Assembly: GCA_028671895.1 (NCBI GenBank)
Contig: CM053802.1
Coordinates: forward strand, 35,626,201 to 35,690,200
DNA from: Oenanthe sinensis
Lineage: Eukaryota; Streptophyta; Magnoliopsida; Apiales; Apiaceae
Length of the DNA stretch: 64,000 nt
Direction of reading: 5' to 3'
Shown piece by piece: positions 23,994-34,700 of this stretch. A program made the translations under genes and the position numbers. How positions within the stretch are numbered: position 1 is the first letter of the stretch; each line of letters starts with the position of its first letter. Below the pieces are notes generated by a model. That model saw only the letters and a list, made by a program, of their open reading frames with translations. It ran no database searches and was not told the DNA's origin.

Positions 23994-24461
23994 CACATCC
24001 CCCACACCCGAATGCAACCTAGCAATACAAACATACTCCTTCCCAGCCCCTTGTTGTGACTTAACCAACCTAGTAGCTCTATCAATACAAACAATCAAAT
24101 TCCCAGTAACCTTAGGGTCTAAAGTCCCACTATGTCCAGTTTTCTCGACACGTAAAATACGTTTAATCCAAGCAACAACTTCATGAGAAGAAGGGTTCGC
24201 AGGCTTATCAAGATTCATGACGCCGTATCGAATGTACTTAGTTAAAGGGCGTTTGAGGGGGGAGAAGCCAGAGGGGAGGGGAGTGTAGTTGCCAGTACGG
24301 ACATTGAGACGGTCGTAGTTTTTGAGGAGGATAGGCCATTCAGATGTGTCGATTGGTGGAGTGAATGATTGGGGTTTGATTAGATCAGTGTTAGTTTATT
24401 CTTCTTGGGGTTTGGTTTTTTTCTTCTTCTTGGTGGAGAGAGAGAGGTCCAGCTCAGACAT
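23989..24461 (-). pseudogene. CBF5: Dyskerin/CBF5 (NAP57), N-terminal part with a premature stop
   Basis: The ATG at 24461-24459 begins MSELDLSLSTKKKKK. Codon 22 is TAA (24398-24396), between GAA and ACT. After it the same frame continues as TNTDLIKPQSFTPPIDTSEW, the normal DKCLD-domain start, then RPLTKYIRYGV and MNLDKPANPSSHEVV. The catalytic motif is GHSGTLDPKVTG, with the pseudouridine synthase Asp at about residue 115. It reads on through LVKSQQGAGKEYVCIARL to GDVA, where the retrotransposon cuts it. With the 3' part it would make about 572 residues, close to the usual plant length. The next Met after the stop is at 24218, and starting there would lose the N-terminal domain. Two independent lesions, the stop and the insertion, make this copy non-functional unless a transcript is repaired. 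Confidence 0.92.
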
Positions 24462-24533
24462 AGCGGTTGATTGGGGGGGTTGAGGTGGAGGAGGTGATTA
24501 TCAGGGTTTTCAATAAAACGAAAATGGAGAAAA

Positions 24534-24935
24534 GGCCCTATATGTCATAATTAGAAGGGAAAATGTCATAAATGACACAATTCGTAATAATGACCCTAAA
24601 TAGCACTCCAAAATGCTATATAGTATGGCGTGCTGGAAAAGGGGTGAAAACGCTACTTCGTGTAGCGTTTTGCACTTTTTTTAAAAAAAATTCGGGGAAA
24701 AACGCTATTTTGTGTAGCGTTTTACATTTTTTTTAATTTTTTAAAATTTTTTTGGGGAAAAACGCTACTTTATCTTGGGTTCTTGGCTAAAAAAAGCAAC
24801 TTAAAATAGCGTTTTGGGGAGAATTGTTTTTTTCAAAACTCTACACGATGTAGCGTTTTAGATTGCTTTTTAGGGCCATTTTTTTGGGGTGTGCCATTTA
24901 GGGCATTTTCTCCCCAAATTGTGACATATAGGGCC
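24534..24935. mobile_element. Small inverted-repeat (MITE-like) element beside the dyskerin start
   Basis: The left end GGCCCTATATGTCATAATT (24534-24552) is the inverse of the right end AATTGTGACATATAGGGCC (24917-24935) with one mismatch. In between are several short palindromes of the form AACGCTAC..GTAGCGTT (about 24650, 24700, 24760 and 24840). There is no coding capacity. An 8-base match, GAAAATGG, flanks it at 24520-24527 and 24945-24952 and might be a target duplication, but it does not abut the inverted repeats. It begins about 70 bases upstream of the dyskerin ATG, in its leader or promoter. Confidence 0.65.
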
Positions 24936-25458
24936 AACACCCATGAAAATGGTGGGGGTGAGGATGTTTGAGGAGGAAGAGATGGGTAGGGTTTAGGAAT
25001 AGGGCAGTGAGGAAAGACTAACAAACGGATATAAAAGGATGCAAATAGGGCAATGGTTTGATACGCCGATAATATTAATAAAAAAATATCTGAATAAAGA
25101 ATGCTCAAACAAATTGAAAGATACAAGATATATTGGTCATACTTAACTCACAATATAAATAAATAACAGAAAAAGTAAAAAGAATGATATGTATCTTACA
25201 ATATCAACTTACATACTCTTAAATCATAAATATTCTTATTCCTGCATATACTCTTACTACTTATTGAAAATAATATCAAATAGATCAAAAGTGAACTTAC
25301 TTACGAAAATGGGAGATAATGTTACACCTACACGATGCCCTACATTTTCGGTCATCCAGAAATATATAGTCATCAAAACATATAAGGGCTTACATAGCAC
25401 ATAACAAATGTTACCCAATATCTTACAAGAGCTTGCATGGCACAAAACACATGCTACC
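24936..25458. other. Intergenic DNA upstream of dyskerin
   Basis: No gene is seen. The last 100 bases contain two similar stretches, around TTACATAGCACATAACAAATG and TTGCATGGCACAAAACACATG, before the Retand-type LTR starts. Confidence 0.55.
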
Positions 25459-26066
25459 TGTTACGGATTAAAAATGAGATGTATTTAATACATAATTAAT
25501 ACTGGGGTAGGGTTTGAGAGATTTTCGAGATTTAATGGTTGCACTAACCTTTCATGACTACCTCAAGCCCTCGTTAACTGTCTACGTATCTCAATGTGTG
25601 TGAGAATCAAGCCAGTAAAACGTAGTTCTAATGTTGAGGGGTTATGCCCTTTATATAGGTGCACAAGGGCCTTGAAATTAGATTAGAATTAGGAGGCTTG
25701 TTGTCAAGTCTCCTATTGAAAAGGTTGTCTTAACCTTTTAGGAATGAGGGTCCTCGTTGGATTCTTCCCATATTTGGGTTTCTAGATTCTAAAGCCTTCA
25801 ACAGGCTTTTTGGGCCTTTATTGAGCCTTTATTAATTAATTACGAAATTAATTAATAACAAAGGTTTCATGGGCCTATGACTTCAACAGAGCTTGTGGGC
25901 CAGATTTACAAATCCAGTTGATCATTGGATTACAAATCCAGTTGATCCTAAGATTTATTTTCTTAGTTCGTTTCAAGGGCCCAAGCCTTTGGACCATACC
26001 AGGTCTATTAAATGAAATAATAAATGCCATATTTATTATTTCCTCAGGGCTATTTTACCTATATCA
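25459..26066 (-). repeat. 3' LTR of the Retand-like element
   Basis: On the + strand it runs from TGTTACGGATTA to CTATATCA and aligns along its whole length with 40609-41222, for example ACGTAGTTCTAATGTTGAGG in both. A probable TATA box (CTTTATATAGG near 25650 on the + strand) is shared by both copies. Confidence 0.92.
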
Positions 26067-26083
26067 TTTGCCCCCCAACTTTT
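26067..26083 (-). other. Polypurine tract of the Retand-like element
   Basis: On the minus strand the bases directly before the LTR read AAAAGTTGGGGGGCAAA. This is a good plus-strand primer, and its position confirms the orientation of the element. Confidence 0.85.
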
Positions 26084-26289
26084 GGGAAAACTTTGTGAGT
26101 TTTCGTAAAAGTTTCACAAAGGGTTTTCAGTGCCTTTTTAGGCTTTTGACTTGTTTCAGTGAACGTTATCTCTTCTTTTGGGCTCAGGCCTTTTTATTAT
26201 TAACCCTTTAAAAAAATTAATATTATATAAATTGGTCCCCAAAGGACTTTATTTCTAGCAAATTTATCAATGATTAGTTTTTTATAGGC

Positions 26290-27420
26290 CTGCCCTAAAT
26301 CGACCTGGATTGAGGTCGAACAGGGGCTCATTTTCACTCCCAGGTCGATTTGGGGAATGGTGGTCGAACTCGACCTCGATTGAGGTCGAACAGGGGGTCA
26401 AAATACCTTGAGTTCGATTTAAGTGACTGAGGTCGATTTCGACCTCGATTGAGGTCAAACTAGGCTTCATGGCTCCTTAAGGTCGAAACAAGGAATGAGG
26501 TCGATTTCAACCTCGATTGAGGTCGAACTAGGCCTTTATGGCTCCTTGAGGTCGAAACATGGAATGAGATCGATTTCAACCTCGATTGAGGTCGAACTAG
26601 GCCTTCATGGCTCCTTGAGGTCGAAACATGGAATGAGGTCGATTTCAACCTCGATTGAGGTTGAACTAGGCCTTCATGGCTCTTTGAGGTCGAAGCATGA
26701 GACTGAGGTCGATTTCGACTTCGATTGAAGTCGAAAAGGCCTTCATGACTTGGGCCTCGAATTCACCTCGATTGAGGTCGAACTATGCCTCTATTTGACA
26801 CTGAGGTCGATTAAGAGTCAAGGTCGATTATCGACCTAGAATGAGGTCGATTTTACCTTCACAAACTATCCCAGCTCGATCTTAGAATGAAGTCGGTTGG
26901 CCTTTTGGCTATGCTTTATCTCAACTTCAATTGAGGTCGATTTATACCTTCAATTCACGCCCAAGTCGATTAGTATTTAAGGTCGATTATCGATTTGAAA
27001 CGAGACCGAATTATTCCTCAAATTTACATTGAGATCGATTTGAGATTGAGGTTGGATGTCGATCTCATTTAAAGTCTAACTTGACTTTAAAAGTTGGACA
27101 GGCCTTCTAGGCTACATCTTTGATTTTGACCTTGATTGAGGTCGAACTATACCTCAAAAGTGCATCCAAGTCGATTCTTTTTATTTTTCAATATTTGGTG
27201 ATTTCGACTTGGTTTAAAGTCGATCAAAACCTTGTTTTTATTCTCATGTCGAATTTGTTTGGGTTTCAAAACCTGTGTTCTGTTCGACCTAAATTAAGGT
27301 CGAATTATCCCTAATTTTACATTTCAGGTCGATTTATAATGAGCTTCATGTCTTGATGTTTTCTGACTGAATTTGAGGTCGAATTGAACTCAAATGCCCA
27401 CATAGATCGAAAATAATTGC
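26290..27420. repeat. Tandem repeat array, 69-bp unit with GGTCGA motifs
   Basis: Four nearly regular units of 69 bp lie at about 26420-26700. Each contains GAGGTCGATTT, the small palindrome GACCTCGATTGAGGTC, then CTTCATGGCTCC and GAGGTCGAAAC. Flanking parts (26290-26420 and 26700-27420) hold more degenerate versions. Because 69 is a multiple of three, short frames stay open across the units on both strands (26495-26728 + and 26460-26648 -), giving a 23-residue repeat; these are not taken as genes. Such arrays before the 3' LTR are known in Tat/Ogre elements. Confidence 0.88.
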
Positions 27421-27880
27421 CCCTTAAGGATTCGAGTAATTTGAGCCTCATAGGCTTTGGGCCCTTAACAATGTGAGCCTTTACTAGGCCTTCTATTTGA
27501 AGAGTCTAGATGATTTTTCTAAATAATGGGCCCTCAAGGTTTTTGATTTATGGGTCTCCAAGGTTCTTGGATCATGGGCCTCCATTATCTTACGAACCTT
27601 TCACCTTTATTGGGCCTTCTGGGCCTTGGATTTTCCAGATTCTAAGCCTTCGAGGCCTTATCCAATGGTTAGTGGTCCTCCATGGCATATAGGTCATGGG
27701 TTTCACAGGCCCAACTTCTAAATCTTTCTTCTGAGTTCTAGAAAACTCTATTTTTTTACCTTTGGGCCTTGTCATATGAACCCCTTCACCGGTTGTACCA
27801 GCTGATTTACCCTTCAACAGTCATGTGACCTAGAAACACCTGTAAAAAGGGAAATTTGAACGTTTGGATGACCGGCTAGA
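27421..27880. other. Spacer between the repeat array and the antisense gene
   Basis: The segment is rich in GGGCCTT/AAGGCCC words (for example TTGGGCCTTCTGGGCCTTGG near 27611). It has no believable ORF. By position it would hold upstream promoter sequence of the antisense gene and 3' untranslated sequence of the element's genomic RNA. Confidence 0.5.
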
Positions 27881-27883
27881 GGG

Positions 27884-27892
27884 TTATATATG
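27884..27892 (+). promoter_or_regulatory. TATA box of the antisense gene
   Basis: GTTATATATGAG lies about 140 bases upstream of the ATG at 28027. A CT-rich leader (CACTTTTCACTTCTCAC and similar) sits between them, as in plant mRNA leaders. Confidence 0.6.
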
Positions 27893-28845
27893 AGTGGTGT
27901 GAGGGGCTTCACTTCCCACACTTTTCATTTCTCACTTTTCACTTCTCACAAATATTTGAGCTCTCAAGCCTTCAAGAAAATCCAGCTTCCAATTCTCTCA
28001 AGGGTATTCACAAAGTCGAAATATTAATGGCCGATAAGAAGATTTCTCGATTGGCAGCTATGAATGTGGGGTCTGTAAAAAGAGGTAAACCCCTCCGTCG
28101 AATCCCCATTTTTTCCTCGTACATGTCTTTGCTAGATATGATTAACCAAAGGGGGGATGAGTATCCTATTCAATCCCATTTAGATTAGTATAGTCTTAGT
28201 AATAAATTTTTTGATACTGATCTAGTAGAAGAATACAATCGCATTTTTAACTTTCCCCCTCGTTTCACTTTGTCTTTGGTAGAGCCTGGTGACAGGACCT
28301 GCCATTGGAAACCCAATTACTTATTTGTTTATGTAGATGCCCTACTAATGGGGCTTAGGTTCCCTGTTCATCCCCACACTCTTAGCCGAAGCCCAACTTA
28401 ATCCTTGTCAAATCGTACCCAATGGGTGGATACTCATACATTACTTCATGGTTTTGTATTTGGAAAATAAAATAAAAATGACCGTTCCTTTTTTTTCATA
28501 CGATCTTTCAATTCAAAAATTCTTCCAGCCTTTGCTTGGGCTGGGTTCACATAACCCATAGACCCAACAGACCCCACATTTTTTACAATTCTTCCATCCC
28601 TGATAATAACCTCTATTGGAAAGAGAGTTTTGTCCAAATCAAGTGGGGGGGGGGAGATTGAGGGACTCTTTTTAGGCCCGCCTTCGGGAAAGTTGCTGAT
28701 GGGAGCGTTGACTCCATTAAGCTCTCAGAGGAGGAGCAAGCAGCTTATATCGCGTTCATTCAGGTGTAGGCCAAGGAGGTTTCTTGGGCTCTTCTAGTTG
28801 AGCGTAGGTTAAAAGTTGTGGGCCTATCTAGGGCCTCAAGTAAAG

Positions 28846-28925
28846 GTATATCGCTTTACTTTGGTTTGTCTTTTTACTTTGATTGTTTTACTGCTTTACG
28901 AACGTGTTTATGTTCCTTTTTTCAG
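28846..28925 (+). other. Probable intron 1 of the antisense gene
   Basis: 80 bases, AAAG/GTATATCGC at the donor and a T-rich tract ending TTTTTTCAG at the acceptor. Confidence 0.55.
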
Positions 28926-29268
28926 CTGATACACAGATTAACGAGTGGACCATTCCACCTTTAAAGAAACAGACCGTATGAAGCAGCTAAGGTTGATGAA
29001 TGACCCCAAGCAGGGGAAAGAGCCTTCGGCTTTCTTATAGTCTCACTCTGGGCCAATCAAGGCTGAAGGCAGTGGGTCTGCCAAAGCGTCCAAATCCCTG
29101 GCATACAAACCAGGCTGGGGATTCAAGAAGTCGGACATCGTGGTAGGTTGCACGGATCACGCAAGGGATTGGTCCCTTCATTCCCTCACTCCTTGTGATT
29201 ACAAGGATACTATTTTAAGACGTATCGAGGAGAGCACCATGGCTTTGGGTGCATATGCATTGGCATCG

Positions 29269-29396
29269 GTAAGTTTCCTCACTTGACTGATTCGCATTTT
29301 ATATTGCTAGCACACACTATCATCTTTGAGCGTTAACATTTTTTCTATTTATGATTTGGCCTTCTATGTGATTTACCTTAGTTTGTTACTTTTCAG
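29269..29396 (+). other. Probable intron 2 of the antisense gene
   Basis: 128 bases with donor CATCG/GTAAGTTTCC (near consensus) and acceptor TTACTTTTCAG. Removal keeps the flanking frame open in phase 0. Confidence 0.7.
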
Positions 29397-30349
29397 GCCA
29401 ATGCCTACTTTCAGGCTTCCTTGCACCAAACAGAGTCATGCAAGGCTCAGGCAGGGAAGCACAAGAAGGAGCTCACAGTGGAAAATGCCAAAATCAGGCA
29501 TTTGGAAGAGAAGTTGGCTGAGAAAGAGGAGCTTTTTAAACAAGATGAGTCCGAAATTGTTGAACTCCGTGCCGATAAAAACGTGATCATCAACAAGTAT
29601 ATGGCCTCAGAAGAATACCAAGACTTAATATTATAGCATGACGACCTCCTTTTTCCTGTCAATTATACGATTGGGTGGAACGAGGCGCTGAAGGTGGTAT
29701 TGGAGAAAAATTCGGGTTTGTTTGACCCTAAGGTGGACTTCTAAAGTCCTCAATCAGCCGAAGCTTTAAAGTAGTTGATCGAGACCCAAGAAGAAGAAAT
29801 CGAGGGGGACAGCTGTCCTGATATGAGGCAGAAGAGGGCTCGCGAGCCTAGCCTTACCTTTTCCCTTCGTCAAGCCGTTTGTGAGGCAACTCCCTAGAAA
29901 CCAATGGAGGAAAGCTCATCCGAAGAAGAAGAATCAAGTGAAGATGGAAAAGGTTCGTCTTCGTCTAGCGGGGATGAGTCTTCAGAAGAGGAGGAATCGT
30001 CTAAATAGTTAGGTTTTCTATTCCTATATTTATGTTAGCCCTTAGTGGCTTTGTAAAAACATTTGGCCCTCAGGCTTTTATTTATGTAATCGTGTTTTTT
30101 CACATTTCTATCTTTTTACTTTCTGCCTTTGTTTTTCGTGTTTATCTTGAACATAAACAATAAATACTTGTGAGTCTTGTAAAAGACTTAGTGAAAATGA
30201 CTAATGTTATATAAGGATAACAGAAAACATTCTTTAGAAAGTCATTAAGGTTTCAAATGTAACTTAGTATTAAAAACATGTTATGCCTTCAAGGCTAATA
30301 AAGCGATACTTAAACGTTTTTGAAAATCAAAGTCGAAAACTTAAACATA

Positions 30350-31756
30350 ATAAATTCTCAAATTGGCTGCATTCCAACTTCTTGGGATTTCAATCCCTTC
30401 AAGGGTTTGGAGCTTGTACGCACCCCGCCCTGTGACTTCTTTCACTCGGTATGGTCCTTCCCAGTTCGGAGCTAACTTTCCCTTTGGACCTGCTTCAGTT
30501 GACTCGATCTTTTGCAAGACTTAGTCTCCTTTGCGGAAGAACCTTTCATTCACTCTATGGTTGTAGTAGAATAAAGCTTTCTTTTGGTTCACCACAATTC
30601 TAGCATTAGCTTCGTCGCGTAACTCATCTATCAAATCTAGAGCCAACTTTATGCCTTCCCCATTGGTGTCAATCTGAAACTCCTGCACTCTGGGTGACGT
30701 CTAGGTAATTTCGACGGGCACCACTGCCTTAGCCCCGTAGGCTAGTTGAAAAGCTGTAGCCCCTGTTGAAGCTCTACAAGTAGTTCTGTATGCCCATAAG
30801 ATTGGGAACAACTCGTCAATCCAAGTGCCTTGGGAGTGTTCAATCCTCTTCTTAAGTCCATCCAAGATAATTCTGTTGGGAACTTCAGCTTGTCCATTTG
30901 ATTGTGGATGAGCTACTGAAGTGAAGTGTAGTTCAATGTTATAGTTTCTACAGTACTCTATGAAGTCCTTGTTGTTAAACTGAGTTCCATTGTCCGTTAC
31001 CAGGATTCGGGGTAACCCATACCTGCATATAACATTCTCCCAGAAGAATTGAGTCACATTATTAGTATCAATCTTGGCCAGGGGTTTCGCTTCTATCCAC
31101 TTAGTGAAGTAGTCGATGGCGACAATGAGAAACTTTCTCTGAGCACTGGCCATAGGAAATGGGCATAAGATATCCATTCCCCACATGGCAAAGGGAAATG
31201 GAGAGTTAATGGATGTCAGCATCTCAGGGGACTGTCTAATGATGGGTGCAAACCTTTGGCATCGATCACATTTCTTAACATAAGCTTTAGCATCTCTAAG
31301 CATCTTAGGCCAATAGAATCTCAACCTTATGACTTTATGAGCAAGAGCCCTGCTTCCAAGGTGTTGGCCACATATAGCTTCATGAACTTTCTTTAGGGCA
31401 GCTTTAACCTCATAGGGTCTCAGACACTTCAAGTAGGGTATCAAGTACGATTTCTTATAAAGTATTCCCTCTATGAGGGCATACTTCAAGGCCCTCACTG
31501 ATAGCTTATGTGCCTTCATAGGGTCGGTTGGTGTCTTTCCTGTTTCCAAGTAGAGCTTGATGGGATCCATCCAACATGCTCTTAGCCCAATCGGGGTTAC
31601 TAGTTTAGCGTTAATGCTTGGGGGTCTTCAAGACTTGGAAATAAACACTGCCAGAACAACTCTCACTCTCTGATGATGCAAACTTAGATAAGGCATCGGC
31701 CTTCACATTCTTCTCTCTCGAAATATATTCAAAGTGACATTCTTCAAATTGCGTTG
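30350..31756 (-). pseudogene. Integrase of the Retand-like element
   Basis: The 289-codon open part (31570-30701) covers most of integrase. It has the zinc-finger end CDRCQRFAP, then catalytic positions in MDILCPFP, LVTDNGTQF and GQAEVPNRI, i.e. the expected D, D and E. The C-terminal part (30700-30350) is readable as RVNERFFRKGD, a stop, VLQKIE and GPYRVKEVTGRGAYKL, and ends near WNAANL. The segment 31571-31756 holds the end of the second RNase H (SREKNVKADALSKFASS) and is separated from its first part by the solo LTR. Confidence 0.9.
31752..31756. repeat. Target-site duplication, left copy (CGTTG)
   Basis: CGTTG at 31752-31756 is identical to 36378-36382. With one copy removed together with the LTR, the Retand RNase H frame joins as KAQATQFEECHFEY. 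Confidence 0.95.
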
Positions 31757-34700
31757 TGTAATAACCCAGATTTTTGGACGCATTTTTTTTTTAATTTATA
31801 AACGACCTTGATGAATAGTGATTCTACGAATTATGAAAAACTTTTTAGCCCACGCTAGGTAAGTGGTGGAATATTGGAAAACCGAAGATGTGATATTGTT
31901 GTGTGAAGAAAATGAGTGAATGCAAAAGACGTCAGAATCTGAAGATTTTCATTTTACGATTTGTTTCGTAATTTAAGAGATATCGAGGAATAAGAGAATT
32001 ATGTTATGACTGGGAGGATTATAAATTAGAAATTTCATAGTTATAATCGAAATAAATATTTAGAATATTAAGGATTTACGATACGGAATTCGTACAACGA
32101 AACGCTTTCGGAGATTAATAGAACTTACGTGGAGGATTAATGATTAAGTGTTGGATGATAAGTGACTAAAGACAAGTCCCATGCAATAACCATGCAACCG
32201 AATTGGTTAGAAACAAACCAAACCAAGTGATCAAGCAACTAGCCAAGTTAAGGAAACATGGTTCCTTAAATGGTGGAACAAGGACACAAGCAACCATACT
32301 TCTTTGACATTAGTAACCATGCCATACTTTACATCACAAGTCACCACAAAATCAGCCAACACCTTTTCAAAAAGCTAGAAAACAAAAACAAGTAAAGTAG
32401 AAAAGCTCTCTCCCATTCTTCTCCATTTTCTGCCCAGCTTGAGCAAGGTGCAAAGACGATTTTATAACTTCAGTTCTACTCATCCAAAAATCACCAAATT
32501 TTAACCATAGCTTCTTCACTATAGGTAGAAGGTACGTATTTAATTTCATAATTTTTGGAGGTGTTTTGATTGGGTAAATAAATTGCAGAAGTTGAGGCTG
32601 AATAGTAACTCCGAAAATTTCTGACTTGTTCTTGATTTCTCTTGCAAGTTTAAGGATGTTAAGCATAGATCAAGGCTCCCTTAAGGCCTACAAGCTCTTG
32701 TTAGTATGTTAAGGACTCAAGGAAGGTATAAACATCATCCACCCTTTGATTTTGCTTTAAGTTATAAGCTTGAGTTTAAGTGATGTTTAAGTATAAGTTG
32801 ATTTAAGGAGTTTGGGTGTAAATGATTGAATATGGTTGGTTGAATATTATGGATTGTTGATGGTGATAAGTTTATGAAGTATATAAACTGATTATTTAGT
32901 AAAAATGGTTGGGTTGATGATTTGGTTGATGTTGAATGGATTAACTTAGTTAAATCCGGAAAACGTTACGATTATAGCTGTCGTAATGCCCGTTTGCATA
33001 TAGGCCTGTTTTAACCATGATTTACGAACTGTCAAAATGATGATTTTGAACACCACTGCCCATGTATGTGTAGGACTTCCTTTGTAGTTTGTTTTGGTAT
33101 AAAAATCATATCGATACGATTTACGGTTTAGGAGATAAGTCCGTTTTTGTGAAAGTCGCGCAATGGAACCAAACTGTTGTCTTGTACTCATTTTGAGGAT
33201 ATAAACGGACCCCTTACCAGTTATCAAAAATCATGAAATTTTGAGGATAAATAATTTGGACAGTGATTAAGGCCCCTGTAAAATTTCATGCACAGATGTT
33301 AATATTTCGAATTTATAAAAATGTTGAAACCAAAGTTGCGCGGTGACACTGTTCACTAGAGAAGCTACTGCCCTGTTTTGAACATTCGAATATAAGTCCT
33401 CTGTCCAGGGACAGACCTTTGATGGATTGTATTCTAGGTATTCTCTAGATCGTTTGCGCGCTAAGTTTGCGTCATTTGGAGTTACGAGTCAAAAGTTATG
33501 ACCGATTTACTAAAGGTATCGCATAACTTAGAAACCACGTTAATAACCAAACTTTGAGGCTATCATCGAAGTAGCTAGGATGCTTAATTTCATGTGAAAC
33601 TTTTATCTAAAATACTAGGGATGTCAAGGACGACTCCAGAGAAAGATTTGAGTTAATCGGATTTAAACTCAATTTACTAAAAATGCTAGAAGTTTGGTGT
33701 CTAAAGTGAGAATGACTAAAAAGGTCTGAGTGCAATTTGAGTTATCATAATTGGACTCGTTATGTGATTATACTTATTAGTAATATAAGTAGTTAATGAG
33801 ATTAAGAGTACTAATCGAGATTATGATATCTATTGATAGAAATCCGGAATGAGTAGGATTCTGAGAACGTGTCTTGGACTCCAGGCAAGTTTTCCTAACC
33901 TTATACTTTTATTTTCAAAAGGTTATATTCTTGAGTTGCATATGAAATTAAATTATGCTTATGCAAGTTTTCCAAACTCGTACCTAATGTACTATTGGTT
34001 GGTTGAAAGACTGTTGTTGTTGTGATATAACTGTATGTTGAAAAGTATGAACTGTTGTATGTATAGTTATATATTTCGTAAATGTTTCGGTTATATGCTA
34101 TAAGAACTATAGATATAAGCCGGTAAGAGGAAAAAGGCTATGAATGTATAGCAAGTTATGTATTTTCGAACGTAGACCGGGAGTCGGAAGATTATGTTAA
34201 GTACTGTCGTAATCCGGAAGAAGCCGGAGACAGATTATTTTGAAGAGACGATATAAATACTTCGATATTTATATTTTGATATTCTTTTGATAAAAGAATT
34301 AAATAAGGAAAATAAATATTATTTTAATATTTATTTAATTAATGAATATTATTTTAAATATTCATTTATCGAGGATTATTTATTAATTATAATTAATAAA
34401 TATTATTTAAACATTTATTAATTATTTAAAATTCATTTACAAATTATTTTAGGTCCTTAATAATTATTCGAAACTTTCGATAGTTATTTTAAATACTTTC
34501 CGACCTTCAGAAAATGATTTACAAATAGTGAGAGCTCCCTAATATTTAATTTAAATATTTATTTATTCTTTTAATAAGAATAAAATACGTTCAGACTTAT
34601 CAAAAATAGGGAACTCGGTATAGGAGATGAATAGCTATTTATTTCTCAAAAGCAGTCAAGTTTTGGAACCAGTTTCCACAATAGTGAGAGCTTTTCAACT

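Larger units (their letters stand above)
28027..30009 (+). pseudogene. Antisense ORF of the Tat-lineage element (gypsy-type transposon family protein), broken
   Basis: The gene runs against gag-pol. ATG at 28027 gives MADKKISRLAAMNVG. After an in-frame TAG near 28186 the frame goes on as KFFDTDLVEEYNRIFNFPP and YLFVYVDALLMGLRFPVHP. That resembles the plant 'putative gypsy type transposon' domain (PF04195-type), where a text like L.VY.d.l..GLRfPlHPf is followed by VPNGW. The VPNGWILIHYFMVLYLENK part exists but in another frame, so there is a frameshift near 28385. Two plausible GT-AG introns follow (28846-28925 and 29269-29396); splicing the second gives an in-frame ALAS/ANAYFQ junction. A charged coiled coil (29421-29636) comes next, and an acidic Ser/Glu tail ends at 30009. 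Antisense ORFs are known for Tat elements, but their function is not. This copy has at least three stops and one frameshift. Confidence 0.72.

Noticed and set aside
24520..24952. GAAAATGG on both sides of the small inverted-repeat element as its target duplication
   Set aside because: The two words do not abut the inverted repeats (6 and 9 bases away), and an 8-base AT-rich match may be chance.
26460..26728. Repeat-peptide ORFs on both strands of the 69-bp array
   Set aside because: Open frames result from a unit length divisible by three; no start context or conserved protein family supports them.
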